A stretch of 64,000 bases of DNA from Streptomyces atroolivaceus (GCF_000717025.1 NZ_JNXG01000002.1:868001-932000); one strand, 5' to 3'; positions 42,645-52,905 are shown, counted from the stretch's first letter. Made by a program: numbers and translations. The notes: a model not told the origin generated them from the letters alone.

Positions 42645-42835
42645 GGGTTTCCTCGGCTCGTAGGGCCGCCGGCTCGAACCGACGGCGACTGCCCGACATC
42701 ACCATCCAGCGTAGACACCGAAGCCCGCTCGGGGCCTCAGTGCTCCGCCGGCTCCCGGCCTGCGGCAGGATGGACGCCACCTGGTACGCACACGTCATTC
42801 GGGTACGTACTGAAGACAACCGCTGGAGACGCCCG

Positions 42836-43978
42836 GTGAGTTCCCCAGATCCGCAGGTTCGCGCAGCGCGAAACCTGGCCGACCCCTCGCCCGAAAGCAA
42901 GCCCACGAAAAATCATTCCCGGAGCCGCGGCCCTGTCGTCGCGGTCACCGGTGCCGCGACCGGTGTCGGTGAGCTGCTCACCGCCCACCTCGCCGCATCG
43001 GACGAGATCAAGCAGGTCATCGCCATCGACGAACGCCGGGGGGACGTCTCCGAGGCCACGTGGCACATCCTGGACGTCCGGGACCCGGCCATCACCGAGA
43101 AGCTGCGCGGCGCGGACGTCGTCGTGCACATGGCGCTCGACCTCGACCTGGAGACCGATCCCGCCGCCCGGACCGCGTACAACGTACGCGGTACCCAGAC
43201 CGTGCTGACGGCAGCGGCGGCCGTGGGCGTCCATCGGGTGGTGCTGTGCACCTCGGCGATGGTCTACGGCGCGCTGCCCGACAACGACGTCCCCCTCTCC
43301 GAGGACGCGGAACTGCGGGCCACCGCTGAGGCCACCGGTGTCGGAGACCTGCTGGAGATCGAAAGGCTCGGCCGCCGCGCCCCCCGCGCCCACCCCGGCC
43401 TCAACGTCACGGTGGTGCGTCCCACGGTCCTGGTCGGCGGCACGGACACGGCGCTCACCCGGTACTTCGAGTCCCCCAGGCTCCTCGTCGTCGCCGGCTC
43501 ACGCCCGGCCTGGCAGTTCTGCCACGTCGACGACCTGGTGAGCGCACTGGAGTACGCGGCTCTCGAAAAGATCGAGGGGGAGTTCGCGGTCGGCTGTGAC
43601 GGCTGGCTGGAACAGGAGGAGGTGGAGGAGCTCTCCGGTGTGCGCCGTATGGAGCTGCCGTCCGCTGTCGCTCTCGGTGCCGCGGCCCGGCTGCACCGGA
43701 TCGGTCTCACGCCGTCCCCCGCGGGCGACCTCGCTTACACCATGCACCCCTGGGTGGTCAGTGTGAGCCGGCTCCATGACGCGGGATGGCGCCCCCGGTG
43801 GACCAACGAGGAGGTCCTGGCCGCGCTCCTGGAAGAGGTGGAGGGGCGCCACACGGTCGCAGGCCGGCGACTCGGCCGCAAGGACGCCACCGCGGCGGGT
43901 GCAGCGGGGGCGACGGTCGCGTTGCTCGGCACGGCGGCGCTGGTCCGACGGGCCCGCAAGGCCCGCCGTCGCTTCTAG
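42836..43978 (+). CDS. SDR family NAD-dependent epimerase/dehydratase
   Basis: A 380-aa extended SDR. After a 32-residue basic leader, VVAVTGAATGVGELLTAHL holds the nucleotide loop (TGxxTGxG), followed by VVHMALDLD, CTSAMVYG and FCHVDDLVSAL. The active-site Tyr is in VYGAL; the Tyr-x3-Lys lysine is not evident. The C-terminus ends with an alanine-rich hydrophobic helix and RRARKARRRF, suggesting a membrane-anchored tail. GTG 42836 has GGAG 7 bases upstream. Substrate unknown. Divergent from the zincin-like gene, followed closely by moaE. Confidence 0.82.
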   Translation: MSSPDPQVRAARNLADPSPESKPTKNHSRSRGPVVAVTGAATGVGELLTAHLAASDEIKQVIAIDERRGDVSEATWHILDVRDPAITEKLRGADVVVHMALDLDLETDPAARTAYNVRGTQTVLTAAAAVGVHRVVLCTSAMVYGALPDNDVPLSEDAELRATAEATGVGDLLEIERLGRRAPRAHPGLNVTVVRPTVLVGGTDTALTRYFESPRLLVVAGSRPAWQFCHVDDLVSALEYAALEKIEGEFAVGCDGWLEQEEVEELSGVRRMELPSAVALGAAARLHRIGLTPSPAGDLAYTMHPWVVSVSRLHDAGWRPRWTNEEVLAALLEEVEGRHTVAGRRLGRKDATAAGAAGATVALLGTAALVRRARKARRRF

Positions 43979-44087
43979 GCGGGCGGGGCCCGATCGTCCC
44001 GTCTGGTAGGAGGCTCCAAGGGGGCAGGCGTGCCACCGGTCGAAAAGGCTATTCCGAGATGTCGGTACGGTGCGGCACGATGGCCCC

Positions 44088-44549
<462 letters not shown>

Positions 44550-44550
44550 G

Positions 44551-44587
44551 CGCAAACCGACCCAGGGGGCATCAGCCCCGATTTGCG
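44551..44587 (+). terminator. Two-part hairpin after moaE
   Basis: CGCAAA (44551-44556) pairs with TTTGCG (44582-44587), enclosing a GGGGC/GCCCC stem (44566-44570 with 44575-44579). It starts at the moaE stop. Confidence 0.55.
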
Positions 44588-44676
44588 TAACCGCACCCCT
44601 GCCGTGAGCGTTGGTTCTGCAAGTGGTTAATCTTCTGATCGTCAGTTGCGGTCGCTCACGGGGCAGGGAGGTCGTG

Positions 44677-44847
44677 ATGGCAGCACTCGCTTGGCTTTTG
44701 ATTCCACTTATAGCTGCTCTCGGTGCGGCGATATGGGGCGGGTGGGCAGCCCGCAATCGAACGACCGGTGACGTCACCGAACTCGCCGGCTACGCCAGGT
44801 TCCGTGAAGCGATGGAGAAGTCGCACTCCGGTTCCGAGGCTCTCTGA
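44677..44847 (+). CDS. Small single-pass membrane protein
   Basis: 56 aa from ATG 44677, preceded by GGGAGG at 6 bases. Residues ~3-24 form one hydrophobic helix (ALAWLLIPLIAALGAAIWGG), followed by a short basic turn and a ~28-residue hydrophilic tail. No family is recognised; small proteins of this kind commonly modulate membrane enzymes. Its own region (44588-44676) contains TAATCT (44628-44633), a possible -10 element. Confidence 0.65.
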   Translation: MAALAWLLIPLIAALGAAIWGGWAARNRTTGDVTELAGYARFREAMEKSHSGSEAL

Positions 44848-45021
44848 AGACTCCGCAGCTGTACGCAGTTGCCAACTCCGCACCGCACCCGCTCCCCGTA
44901 GGCGCAGTCCGCGCAGCGAGCCGCACGCGATGCCCCCGGTCCTTCCGGCCACCCGGCCGTCCGGCCACGTACGGCCCGGCCCCGACGGTGCACTGACAGG
45001 CCGTTCCCGTACTGTCGTTCC

Positions 45022-46128
45022 ATGCCACGCCGCACCGCGACGATGCTCGCCTCCACCCTCATCCTGATCGCGCTGCTCTGCGCAGGCGTGCTGATCCGCG
45101 TGCCGTATTCGGAGATGTCCCCCGGGCCGACCGTGAACACGCTCGGCGATGCTCGTGGCGAGCCGGTCCTGCACATCAGTGGGCGCAAGACGTACCCGAC
45201 GTCCGGGAACCTCAACATGACCACGGTTCGTGTCACCGGCGCGGACTACGACATGAACATCGTCGAGGCCGTTTACGGCTGGCTGGCGCACGACAGCGTG
45301 ATCGTGCCCCACGACACCCTCTACCCGGACGGCAAGACCGAGGAGGAGTCGACGCAGGAGAACGCCGAGGAGTTCAGCCAGTCCCAGGAGAGCGCCAAGG
45401 TCGCCGCCCTGGAGGAGCTGAAGATCCCCGTCACCTCGCGGGTGGTGGTCTCCACCGTCGTCAAGGACAGTGCCGCCGAAGGCGCGCTCCACGCGGGTGA
45501 TGTGATCAAGGCCGTCGACGGCACGGCGGTCGGGAAGCCGGAGGACGTCGCGAAGCTCGTGACGAAGCACGAGCCGGGCGAGGACGTCGTCTTCACGGTC
45601 ATCCCGGCCAAGACCGCGGCCGCCGCCGAGAAGGCGGGCAAGGAGCCCAAGGGCTCACGCGACGTCACCCTCACCACTCGCAAGGCCCCGGAGGACCCCT
45701 CGAACCCCTCGGAGGACCGGGCGATCGTCGGAATCCAGGCCGGGACCGACCACACCTTCCCGTTCGAGATCGACATCAAGCTGGCCGATGTGGGCGGCCC
45801 GAGTGCCGGGCTGATGTTCTCGCTCGGCATCATCGACAAGCTGACACCCGGAAATCTGACGGGCGGCGAGTTCGTCGCCGGCACCGGCACCATCGACGAC
45901 GACGGCAAGGTCGGTCCCATCGGCGGGATCAACATGAAGCTGGTCGGCGCGCGCGACGCGGGGGCCCGGTACTTCCTGACTCCGGACGACAACTGCACCG
46001 CCGCGGCGTCCGACACCCCGAGCGGCCTCACCCTGGTGAAGGTGAAGACCCTCGACGACGCCAAGAAGTCCCTGGAGAAGATCCAGGCGGGGGACACGGC
46101 CGGCCTGCCGGCCTGCTCGACGGGCTGA
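45022..46128 (+). CDS. PDZ-Lon-like serine protease (YlbL family)
   Basis: A 368-aa membrane-anchored protease. A signal anchor occupies residues ~8-28. A PDZ domain (about 145-215) is followed by a Lon/S16-type proteolytic domain with the catalytic Ser261 in GGPSAGLMFSLG and Lys306 in GGINMKLVGARDAG. Bacillus YlbL is the namesake; it acts outside the membrane on quality control or division factors. ATG 45022 fits the signal sequence; TACTGT lies five bases upstream, so the message may be leaderless. Convergent with the PPA1309-type gene. Confidence 0.92.
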   Translation: MPRRTATMLASTLILIALLCAGVLIRVPYSEMSPGPTVNTLGDARGEPVLHISGRKTYPTSGNLNMTTVRVTGADYDMNIVEAVYGWLAHDSVIVPHDTLYPDGKTEEESTQENAEEFSQSQESAKVAALEELKIPVTSRVVVSTVVKDSAAEGALHAGDVIKAVDGTAVGKPEDVAKLVTKHEPGEDVVFTVIPAKTAAAAEKAGKEPKGSRDVTLTTRKAPEDPSNPSEDRAIVGIQAGTDHTFPFEIDIKLADVGGPSAGLMFSLGIIDKLTPGNLTGGEFVAGTGTIDDDGKVGPIGGINMKLVGARDAGARYFLTPDDNCTAAASDTPSGLTLVKVKTLDDAKKSLEKIQAGDTAGLPACSTG

Positions 46129-46149
46129 GGCCGGCCCCCGCCGGGGAGA

Positions 46150-46719
46150 TCAGGACTCGAAGGTGGCCGCGAGGGCCTCCGCCAGCCCGGGCACCAGCCC
46201 CGCTCCGGTCAGGACCTCGGTCGGCGAGTCCTTCTCCCGCAGTCGCACGGCGGAGTCCCGCGCCCCGTCCCGCAGCACCGCCACGGTCATCCGCACCTCC
46301 TGCCGGTCAGGGTGCTCGGCGACCCACTTGGTCAGCTGGGCGTCGCTCAGACCGTCCGGTACGGACGCCTCCGCGGAAGGCGGCAGCATCATGCGTTCCA
46401 CGGTCATGGCACAGCCGACGACGGCGTCGGGCCAGGCGATCGTCGCGAGGAACTCGTCCAGGGCCGTGCCTTCGGGGAGCTCCTCCTGTTCGACAGGGGT
46501 GAGAGTGGCGGTCGTGGAAGCGGTCTCGTCGAGGCCGAGCTGTGCGGCGAGGCCCGGTTCATGGGCACGCAGCCGGGCGGTGTCGACCAGGGCGAACAGC
46601 CGGGCCGGCTGGTCCCAGCCGAGACCTGCCGCGTAGGCGTCGATTTCGAGGACGGCGACGGTGAGTGGGCTCGCGGCCATCGGAGGGCCTGAGGGGGAAA
46701 CGTTGGGCATGCACAACAT
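46150..46719 (-). CDS. PPA1309 family protein
   Basis: A 189-aa soluble protein of an actinobacterial family of unknown function. Conserved segments: SPLTVAVLEIDAYAAGLGWDQPARLFALVDT, LPEGTALDEFLATIAWPDAVVGCAMTVER and the C-terminal MTVAVLRDGARDSAVRLRE. Start ATG 46719 has AAGGAGG four bases upstream; ATG 46710 and 46680 are alternatives. No motif suggests an enzyme. Divergent from UPF0182, so the two may share control elements in the 128-bp intergenic region. Confidence 0.8.
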   Translation of the reverse strand: MLCMPNVSPSGPPMAASPLTVAVLEIDAYAAGLGWDQPARLFALVDTARLRAHEPGLAAQLGLDETASTTATLTPVEQEELPEGTALDEFLATIAWPDAVVGCAMTVERMMLPPSAEASVPDGLSDAQLTKWVAEHPDRQEVRMTVAVLRDGARDSAVRLREKDSPTEVLTGAGLVPGLAEALAATFES

Positions 46720-46744
46720 CCTGCCTCCTTCCGCCCCGGGAACG

Positions 46745-46770
46745 GGAACTAGGTAAAGCCTCAGTAAGTT
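46745..46770 (+). promoter_or_regulatory. ECF (SigR-like) promoter of UPF0182 gene
   Basis: GGAAC (46745-46749), 18-bp spacer, GTT (46768-46770) followed by GC. SigR promoters tolerate C at the fifth -35 position; SigE-type also begins GGAAC, so the sigma factor is not settled. Confidence 0.5.
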
Positions 46771-46846
46771 GCATAGGTGGGCTCTACGATCGCTGGGCCT
46801 GCTTCACACGACCGCGAACTTCGAGGTGCGCACGTTGGCTTTCCAG

Positions 46847-49774
46847 ATGCCGGACCGCGGCGGAGGCCCGACCGGGCCACGGATCAGAGTCGGCCGCCCG
46901 TCCCGGCGCGTCCGTACCCTGCTCATGACATTGGGGGTCCTGGCGATTCTCGCCATGGCCTTTGTCATGTTCGCGGGGTTCTGGACGGACTGGCTCTGGT
47001 ACAGGTCGGTCGCGTTTTCGTCAGTTTTCACCACCACCCTGTGGACCAAGATCGGGCTGTTCCTCGTCTTCGGACTGCTGATGGCCGTCGCCATCGGTGT
47101 GAACATCTGGCTCGCGCACCGGCTCCGGCCGCCGCTGAGCGCGATGTCGCTGGAGCAGCAGAGCCTGGACCGCTACCGGATGAGCGTCGCCCCGTACAAG
47201 AAGTGGGTGCTGCTCGCGGTCACCGCGCTCGTCGGGCTGATCGCCGGCGCGTCCGCGTCGGGCCAGTGGCGTACCTGGCTGATGTACGTCAACGGCGTGT
47301 CGTTCGGGCAGAAGGACCCCCAGTTCAAGCTGGACGTCTCCTTCTACGCCTTCGACCTGCCGTGGTACCGCTTCATGCTCGGCTTCGGCTTCGCCGCTGT
47401 GGTCCTGTCGCTGATCGCGGCGGCGCTGACCCACTACCTCTACGGCGGACTGCGGATCACGAGCCCCGGCGCACGGGCCACGGGGGCGGCCACCGGTCAT
47501 CTCTCCGTGCTGCTCGGCATCTTCGTGGCGCTGAAGGCCGTGGCGTACTGGCTCGACCGGTACGGCCTGGCCGTGAAGTCCAGTGACTTCAAGGCCACGG
47601 ACAACTGGACGGGCCTGCGGTACGTCGACGCCAACGCCTACCTGCCGGCCAAGACGATCCTGTTCTGCATCGCCGTGATCTGCGCGCTGCTGTTCTTCGC
47701 GACCCTCTGGCGGCGCACCTGGCAGCTGCCGGTGATCGGCTTCGGCCTGATGGTGCTGTCGGCGATCCTGATCGGCGGCCTGTATCCGGCGATCGTGCAG
47801 AAGTTCCAGGTCCAGCCCAACGAGCAGGCCAAGGAAGCGCCGTTCATCCAGAAGAACATCGACGCGACGCGCGACGCCTACGACATCGACGACGCGAAGG
47901 TCGACGACTACTCGGGCACGAGCACGACCGATGACAGCACCAAGCTGAGGGCGAGTGCCGACACCGCCGCCAGCTACCGCGTGATGGACCCGAACGTCGT
48001 CTCCCCGGCCTTCCAGCAGCTCCAGCAGAAGAGGAACTACTACCAGTTCCCCCAGACGCTGGACGTGGACCGCTACAAGGGGGCCGACGGCAAGGAGCAG
48101 GACACCGTCATCGGTCTTCGGGAGCTGAACCTCGAGGGCCTCCCCAAGCGCAACTGGATCAACGACCACTTCACGTACACCCACGGCTACGGCGCCATCG
48201 CGGCCCGGGGCACCACGACGGGCACCAACCCGGCGGGCTCTCCGGACTTCACCGAGTCGGGTCTGCCGACCACCGGCGACCTGGACAAGGGGTACGAGCA
48301 GCGGATCTACTACGGCGAGAAGACCCAGCAGTACTCCATCGTCGGCGGGCCCCAGAAGGAGCTCGACTACGAGGAGGACGGCGAGAAGACCACGAGCTAC
48401 AAGGGCGACAGCGGCGTCAGCCTCTCCAACGCCTTCAACCGGGCGGCCTACGCCGTGTCCTTCAGCGAGCCGCAGATCCTGTACTCGGGAGCTATCGGCG
48501 AGGGTTCGCGGGTCCTCTACAACCGCACGCCCAAGGAGCGCGTCGAGGCGGTCGCCCCCTGGCTGACCATCGACGGCGACGCCTACCCGGTGGTCGTCGG
48601 CAAGCGGATCCAGTGGGTCGTCGACGCGTACACCACCACCAACGGCTACCCGTACGCCTCGCGTACGACGCTGGGTGACACCACGGCCGACTCGCTCACC
48701 ACCAACCAGCGCGCGGTCGTCGCCCAGCAGAACCAGGTCAACTACATCCGGAACTCGGTGAAGGCCACCGTCGACGCCTACGACGGCACGGTCAAGCTCT
48801 ACGAGTGGGACACCAAGGACCCGGTGCTCAAGACCTGGCGCAAGGCGTTCCCCGGCACGGTGGAATCACGGTCGGACATCCCGCAGGACCTGATGGACCA
48901 CCTGCGCTACCCGCAGGACCTGTTCAAGGTCCAGCGGGAGCTGCTCACGCGGTACCACGTCGAGGACCCCGCGCAGTTCTACAGCGGCAGTGACGCCTGG
49001 CAGGTTCCGGACGACCCCACCAACAAGGAACCCGGGGCCGTTCCGCCGTACTACCTGAGCATGAAGATGCCGGGACAGGACGCACAGACGTTCTCCCTGA
49101 CCACGACCTTCACGCCGAAGGGGCGGCCCAACCTCGGGGCGTTCATGACGGTGGACGCGGACGCGGCCAGCAAGGACTACGGCACGATCAGACTGTTGAG
49201 AGTCACCAGTACGGTCAAGGGGCCGGGTCAGGTCCAGAGTGAGCTCAACGGTAACGACGACGTCGCCGAGTTCGTGAGAAACCTCAAGGGAACCGACTCG
49301 GACATCGAGTACGGCAATCTGCTGACCGTGCCGCTCGACGGAGGCTTCCTCTACATCGAACCGGTCTACACGCGCGGTGGCACGCAGAACTACCCGCTGC
49401 TGCGCAAGGTGGCCGCCTCGTACGGTTCGAAGATCGTCTTCGAGAACAGCCTCGGGGAGGCGCTCAACGCGGTCTTCGGGGTCGAGGGTTCCGATACGAC
49501 CACCCCGCCGACGGAGCCGACCGATCCAGGTGACACGACCGAACCGCCGGCCACCGGGGAAGCCGCTCTGAAGAAGGCCATCGCGGACGCCCAGAAGGCG
49601 TACACGGCGGGCGAGGCGGCTCTCAAGGAGCAGGACTGGGAGGCCTACGGCAAGGCCCAGGCGGACCTGCAGGCTGCTCTCGAGCGGGCCGCGGCGGCCC
49701 AGCCCGACGGGGCCGGCAGCCCCCCGAGTGCCGAGGGCGCCAAGAAGCCCGAGGGCGACGACCAGGGCAGTTGA
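46847..49774 (+). CDS. UPF0182 family large membrane protein
   Basis: About 975 aa from ATG 46847; TTG 46835 and GTG 46826 are in-frame alternatives. About seven membrane segments lie in the first ~330 residues, including [14 protein letters not shown] and [15 protein letters not shown], both family marks. The large rest is extracellular, with motifs [13 protein letters not shown] and [13 protein letters not shown] ends, and finishes with an acidic Pro/Thr and coiled Ala/Glu tail. The family is ubiquitous in actinobacteria with no established function. The ECF-type promoter upstream suggests an envelope or thiol-stress role. Confidence 0.88.
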   Translation: MPDRGGGPTGPRIRVGRPSRRVRTLLMTLGVLAILAMAFVMFAGFWTDWLWYRSVAFSSVFTTTLWTKIGLFLVFGLLMAVAIGVNIWLAHRLRPPLSAMSLEQQSLDRYRMSVAPYKKWVLLAVTALVGLIAGASASGQWRTWLMYVNGVSFGQKDPQFKLDVSFYAFDLPWYRFMLGFGFAAVVLSLIAAALTHYLYGGLRITSPGARATGAATGHLSVLLGIFVALKAVAYWLDRYGLAVKSSDFKATDNWTGLRYVDANAYLPAKTILFCIAVICALLFFATLWRRTWQLPVIGFGLMVLSAILIGGLYPAIVQKFQVQPNEQAKEAPFIQKNIDATRDAYDIDDAKVDDYSGTSTTDDSTKLRASADTAASYRVMDPNVVSPAFQQLQQKRNYYQFPQTLDVDRYKGADGKEQDTVIGLRELNLEGLPKRNWINDHFTYTHGYGAIAARGTTTGTNPAGSPDFTESGLPTTGDLDKGYEQRIYYGEKTQQYSIVGGPQKELDYEEDGEKTTSYKGDSGVSLSNAFNRAAYAVSFSEPQILYSGAIGEGSRVLYNRTPKERVEAVAPWLTIDGDAYPVVVGKRIQWVVDAYTTTNGYPYASRTTLGDTTADSLTTNQRAVVAQQNQVNYIRNSVKATVDAYDGTVKLYEWDTKDPVLKTWRKAFPGTVESRSDIPQDLMDHLRYPQDLFKVQRELLTRYHVEDPAQFYSGSDAWQVPDDPTNKEPGAVPPYYLSMKMPGQDAQTFSLTTTFTPKGRPNLGAFMTVDADAASKDYGTIRLLRVTSTVKGPGQVQSELNGNDDVAEFVRNLKGTDSDIEYGNLLTVPLDGGFLYIEPVYTRGGTQNYPLLRKVAASYGSKIVFENSLGEALNAVFGVEGSDTTTPPTEPTDPGDTTEPPATGEAALKKAIADAQKAYTAGEAALKEQDWEAYGKAQADLQAALERAAAAQPDGAGSPPSAEGAKKPEGDDQGS

Positions 49775-49782
49775 GAAAGGTC

Positions 49783-49825
49783 CACCCCGCGTCGTGGTAC
49801 TGTTTGAACACAACGACGCGGGGTG
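49783..49825. repeat. 13-bp inverted repeat spanning tRNA promoter and tRNA 5' end
   Basis: Bases 49783-49795 are the exact reverse complement of 49813-49825, where the latter include the first nine bases of the tRNA gene. The 17-nt gap contains the TACTGT -10-like sequence. The second tRNA copy lacks the upstream arm. Confidence 0.6.
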
Positions 49826-49890
49826 GAGCAGCTCGGTAGCTCGCTGGGCTCATAACCCAGAGGTCGCAGGTTCAAATCCTGTCCCCGCTA
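49817..49890 (+). tRNA. tRNA-fMet (CAT), initiator, copy 1
   Basis: A 74-nt cloverleaf with anticodon CAT. The anticodon stem carries the three consecutive G-C pairs (TGGGC TCATAA CCCA) that mark initiator tRNAs. The acceptor stem has a mismatch at position 1-72 (C with T), as expected of initiators, and T-loop GGTTCAAATCC. CCA is not encoded. It is identical to the copy at 52235. Followed by a hairpin terminator. Confidence 0.97.
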
Positions 49891-49899
49891 CTGAATGGT

Positions 49900-49931
49900 G
49901 AAGGCCCGGATCCTTTTGGATCCGGGCCTTC
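49900..49931 (+). terminator. Hairpin terminator of tRNA-fMet copy 1
   Basis: 14-bp perfect stem (49900-49913 with 49918-49931), TTTT loop. The core GGCCCGGATCC/GGATCCGGGCC also occurs after copy 2. Confidence 0.85.
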
Positions 49932-50101
49932 GTCGTGCCGTGAGGCTTTTTTCAAATTGTCGGAGTGAAGTGCGGTTTGCGGGGCATGAGTTGAACTCAA
50001 CCGTGTTTCACTTGTCTCTCTGTGGGCATGTCGACAAAACGCTGAAGAGACCTCACTCGCCGCGGTATACCAGGTGTACGCGGGTTGCAGGTGGTGCGAC
50101 G

Positions 50102-52141
50102 ATGGTATTTATGGGGGACAGGGCAACTCTGTTGGAGACAGGGCGGTTTGTGCAGCGACGCGGCCGGAAGACGGAAAACGTGGCAGATGCGGCATTCGCC
50201 GCTGCCCTTGCCGGGACCGCTGACACCGCCGACGGCGACCGCGAGGCCGCCGTCCTCACTGCGGACTTCACCGATGTGACCGGCGCCGGCGAGATCGCCG
50301 ACGCCGCCGAAGGTACGGACACCACGGACACCACCGATCACGCCGACGAGACCGAGGCGCGTCACCGGCGTGCCGCTGAGGCCGGTGACACGGCGTCGAT
50401 GAGCGTTCTGGGCGCTCTCCTCCTGCGTCGCGGGGAGCTGGACGGCGCGGAGACCTACCTGCGCGCGGCCACCGCCGAGGGGGACCGGGCCGCCGCCAAC
50501 AATCTCGGTGTGCTCCTCCATCAGAGGGGATACGCGGACGAGGCGGCCGGGTGGTGGCGGATCGCCGCCGTCGCCGGATCGGCGGCCGCCGCTCACGCCC
50601 TCGGGCGGCACTTCCGGGAGCGCGGGGACGAGCCCGGGGCCGAGTACTGGCTGCGCCAGTCCGCCGAGCAGGGGCACGCGCTGGGCGCGTACGCACTGGC
50701 CGACCTGCTGGAACACCGTGGTGACACCGGCGCCGAGCGCTGGCTGCGCGCCGCCGCGGAGCAGGGCCACAGGGAGGCGGCGTACCGCTTGGCGCGGACG
50801 ATCGAGCGCACCGCCGTGGGTGACGCGCACGATGCCTTCGGCCTGGGCCGCGTCGTGGGCGAAGGCCGCCGGGGGCTGGACGCCGGGACGCCTGTGAAGC
50901 GGGACAGCCCCGTCGCGGGTCCCGACTCCCGGCGGGTCGGCGAGGCCGAGCAGTGGTACCGCCAGGCCGCGGCGCGTGGTCACCGCCGTGCCGCCCTCCA
51001 TCTCGGGGCGATCCTGGAGCAGCGCGGTGAGCTGAAGGAGGCCGGCCGCTGGTACCTCACCGCCGCCAAGGACGGCGAGCCCCGGGCTGCCTGCGCCCTC
51101 GGTTTCCTGCTGCGCGACGCGGGTGACGAGGAGAGCGCGGCCGTGTGGTGGCTCCGGGCCGCTCAGGACGGTGACGGCAACGCGGCCAACGCGCTGGGCG
51201 CACTGCACGCGGCCAGGGGTGAGCAGCAGACCGCCGAGCGCTGGTACCGCGCCGCCATGGACGCGGGGGACGTCAACGGCGCGTACAACCTCGGCCTGCT
51301 CTGCGCAGCCCAGGACCGGATACCGCAGGCCGAGCAGTGGTACCGCCGCGCCGCGTACGCCGGGCACCGTGAGGCGGCGAACGCGCTGGCGGTGCTGCTG
51401 CTCCAGGCGGGGGACGCGACCGGGGCCGAGCCCTGGTTCTCCAAGGCGGCGGAGGCGGGCAGCGTGGACGCCGCCTTCAACCTCGGCATCCTGCACGCCG
51501 GACGGGACGAGGACCGCACGGCGCTCGGCTGGTACCAGCGCGCGGCGGCGGCCGGGCACACCGACGCCGCGCTCCAGGTCGGCATGGCGCTGCTGCGGGA
51601 CGGTGACGAGCGGGAGGCCGAGCGCCATCTGCGCTGCGCGGCGGGCGGCGGCAGCGCCGAGGCGGCCTTCCGGCTGGCCGGCGTGCTCGACCTGCGCCAG
51701 CCGGCACCGGGGCCTCTCGCGCTGGGAGAGCCGATGCCGGAGAAGACCGAGTGCGAGGAGTGGTACGAAAGGGCGGCTGAGCAGGGTCATCGCCGTGCCC
51801 AGGTCAGGGCCGGGATGCTCGCTGCCGCGCGTGGTGACATGGCCGGCGCTGCGCGCTGGTACCGCGAGGCGGCCGAGTCGGGCAGCCGTAACGGGGCCTT
51901 CAACCTCGGCCTGCTGCTCGCCCGTGAGGGCAGTGAGCGCGAGGCGGCCCTGTGGTGGAGCCGTGCCGCCAACGACGGGCACGGACGGGCTGCCCTCCGT
52001 CTCGCGCTCCTCGCCGCACGCCGGGGCGAGCTCACCGAAGGGCAGCGCTGGTGTGCCCGGGCGGTCGAGCTGGGGCCTGCTGAGGTGGCCGAGCGGGCCG
52101 CGCGGCTGCTGGAGGCGCTGCACCAGGAGCTCACCGCGTGA
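50102..52141 (+). CDS. Sel1/TPR repeat protein
   Basis: A 679-aa soluble protein. Residues 1-110 are a variable, acidic Asp/Thr-rich region. From ~115 to the end it is composed of repeated Sel1-type units, roughly 15, with Ala-Gly-x-x-x-A and WYRxAA patterns such as WYRQAAARGHRRAALHLG and WYRRAAYAGHREAANALA. Such arrays are protein-protein interaction scaffolds. ATG 50102 is favoured by AGGTGG 7 bases upstream; ATG 50111 is the alternative. It lies between two identical initiator tRNA genes in the same orientation. Confidence 0.9.
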   Translation: MVFMGDRATLLETGRFVQRRGRKTENVADAAFAAALAGTADTADGDREAAVLTADFTDVTGAGEIADAAEGTDTTDTTDHADETEARHRRAAEAGDTASMSVLGALLLRRGELDGAETYLRAATAEGDRAAANNLGVLLHQRGYADEAAGWWRIAAVAGSAAAAHALGRHFRERGDEPGAEYWLRQSAEQGHALGAYALADLLEHRGDTGAERWLRAAAEQGHREAAYRLARTIERTAVGDAHDAFGLGRVVGEGRRGLDAGTPVKRDSPVAGPDSRRVGEAEQWYRQAAARGHRRAALHLGAILEQRGELKEAGRWYLTAAKDGEPRAACALGFLLRDAGDEESAAVWWLRAAQDGDGNAANALGALHAARGEQQTAERWYRAAMDAGDVNGAYNLGLLCAAQDRIPQAEQWYRRAAYAGHREAANALAVLLLQAGDATGAEPWFSKAAEAGSVDAAFNLGILHAGRDEDRTALGWYQRAAAAGHTDAALQVGMALLRDGDEREAERHLRCAAGGGSAEAAFRLAGVLDLRQPAPGPLALGEPMPEKTECEEWYERAAEQGHRRAQVRAGMLAAARGDMAGAARWYREAAESGSRNGAFNLGLLLAREGSEREAALWWSRAANDGHGRAALRLALLAARRGELTEGQRWCARAVELGPAEVAERAARLLEALHQELTA

Positions 52142-52190
52142 CGAGGAGCCGGTCGGCTCATGGCTTCGCGCGGGTGTCCGGCGAATGAAT

Positions 52191-52220
52191 TTGCTCAGGT
52201 CGGTGGGGGTGCCGTACTGT
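52191..52220 (+). promoter_or_regulatory. Promoter of tRNA-fMet copy 2
   Basis: TTGCTC (52191-52196) and TACTGT (52215-52220) with 18-bp spacing, 14 bases before the tRNA. The same TACTGT box precedes copy 1. Confidence 0.6.
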
Positions 52221-52234
52221 TGCACTCACAACGA

Positions 52235-52308
52235 CGCGGGGTGGAGCAGCTCGGTAGCTCGCTGGGCTCATAACCCAGAGGTCGCAGGTTCAAATCCTGT
52301 CCCCGCTA
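52235..52308 (+). tRNA. tRNA-fMet (CAT), initiator, copy 2
   Basis: Sequence identical to 49817-49890. Preceded by its own promoter and followed by a hairpin with the same core as copy 1, so the unit appears duplicated together with its terminator. Confidence 0.97.
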
Positions 52309-52314
52309 CTGAAA

Positions 52315-52354
52315 GTCAGAGGCCCGGATCCTTCCAAGGATCCGGGCCTCTGAC
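52315..52354 (+). terminator. Hairpin terminator of tRNA-fMet copy 2
   Basis: 19-bp perfect inverted repeat (52315-52333 with 52336-52354) with two central bases. Confidence 0.85.
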
Positions 52355-52485
52355 GTGTGCCCGCGCAAAGACTGCCCGCGCAAGGCCCGTGAACGCCAGG
52401 AGTGTCCGCGCGGGACAGTCTGCGCAAAGGCGGTCCGTGCCGCGCGAAGAGCGCCGGTGGGGTGCGGGGCAGGGTTCCTCGCCCG

Positions 52486-52905
52486 TCAGACCGTGGCGGC
52501 GCAGTTCGGGCAGGTACCGCGGTAGGTGACCTCGACGTCCGAGACGGTGAACCCGAAACGCTCGTCGTCCGGCAGGTCGGCCAGAGGGTTTCCGGACGGG
52601 TGTACGTCGCGGATCGCTCCGCAGCGCCCGCACACCAGGTGGTGGTGGGGGCGGTGGGCGTTCGGGTCGTACCGCTTCGCCCGGCGGTCGGTGGAGACCT
52701 CGATGACCTCTCCGAGGGACACCATCTCGCCCAGGGTGTTGTAGACGGTGGCCCGGGAGATCTCGGGCAGCCGCTCGACGGCCCTCGCGTGGACCTCATC
52801 CGCAGTCAGATGAACATGGTCCCCCTCGAGAACCTCGGCCACCACGCGCCGCTGTGCCGTCATGCGCCAGCCGCGTCCACGAAGTCGTTCCAAGAGGTCA
52901 CTCAT
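52486..52905 (-). CDS. catR: Fur-family peroxide regulator CatR-type
   Basis: A 139-aa Fur/PerR-family repressor. N-terminal winged helix ([28 protein letters not shown]), then His-rich metal-sensing region [14 protein letters not shown] and C-terminal CPNCAATV, whose four cysteines hold the structural zinc. Divergent to the catalase gene, and a TGGAC-AAA-GTCCA palindrome lies between the two. In S. coelicolor CatR represses catA and itself and is inactivated by peroxide, so the role is confidently inferred from context. Confidence 0.92.
   Translation of the reverse strand: MSDLLERLRGRGWRMTAQRRVVAEVLEGDHVHLTADEVHARAVERLPEISRATVYNTLGEMVSLGEVIEVSTDRRAKRYDPNAHRPHHHLVCGRCGAIRDVHPSGNPLADLPDDERFGFTVSDVEVTYRGTCPNCAATV

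Noticed and set aside
43979..44087. Molybdenum cofactor riboswitch before moaE
   Set aside because: Only about 109 bases with no extensive structure of the known class.
49817..52308. Integrated mobile element at the tRNA-fMet genes
   Set aside because: No integrase, no partial 3' tRNA repeats, and the intervening Sel1 gene has typical base composition. A local duplication explains the data.
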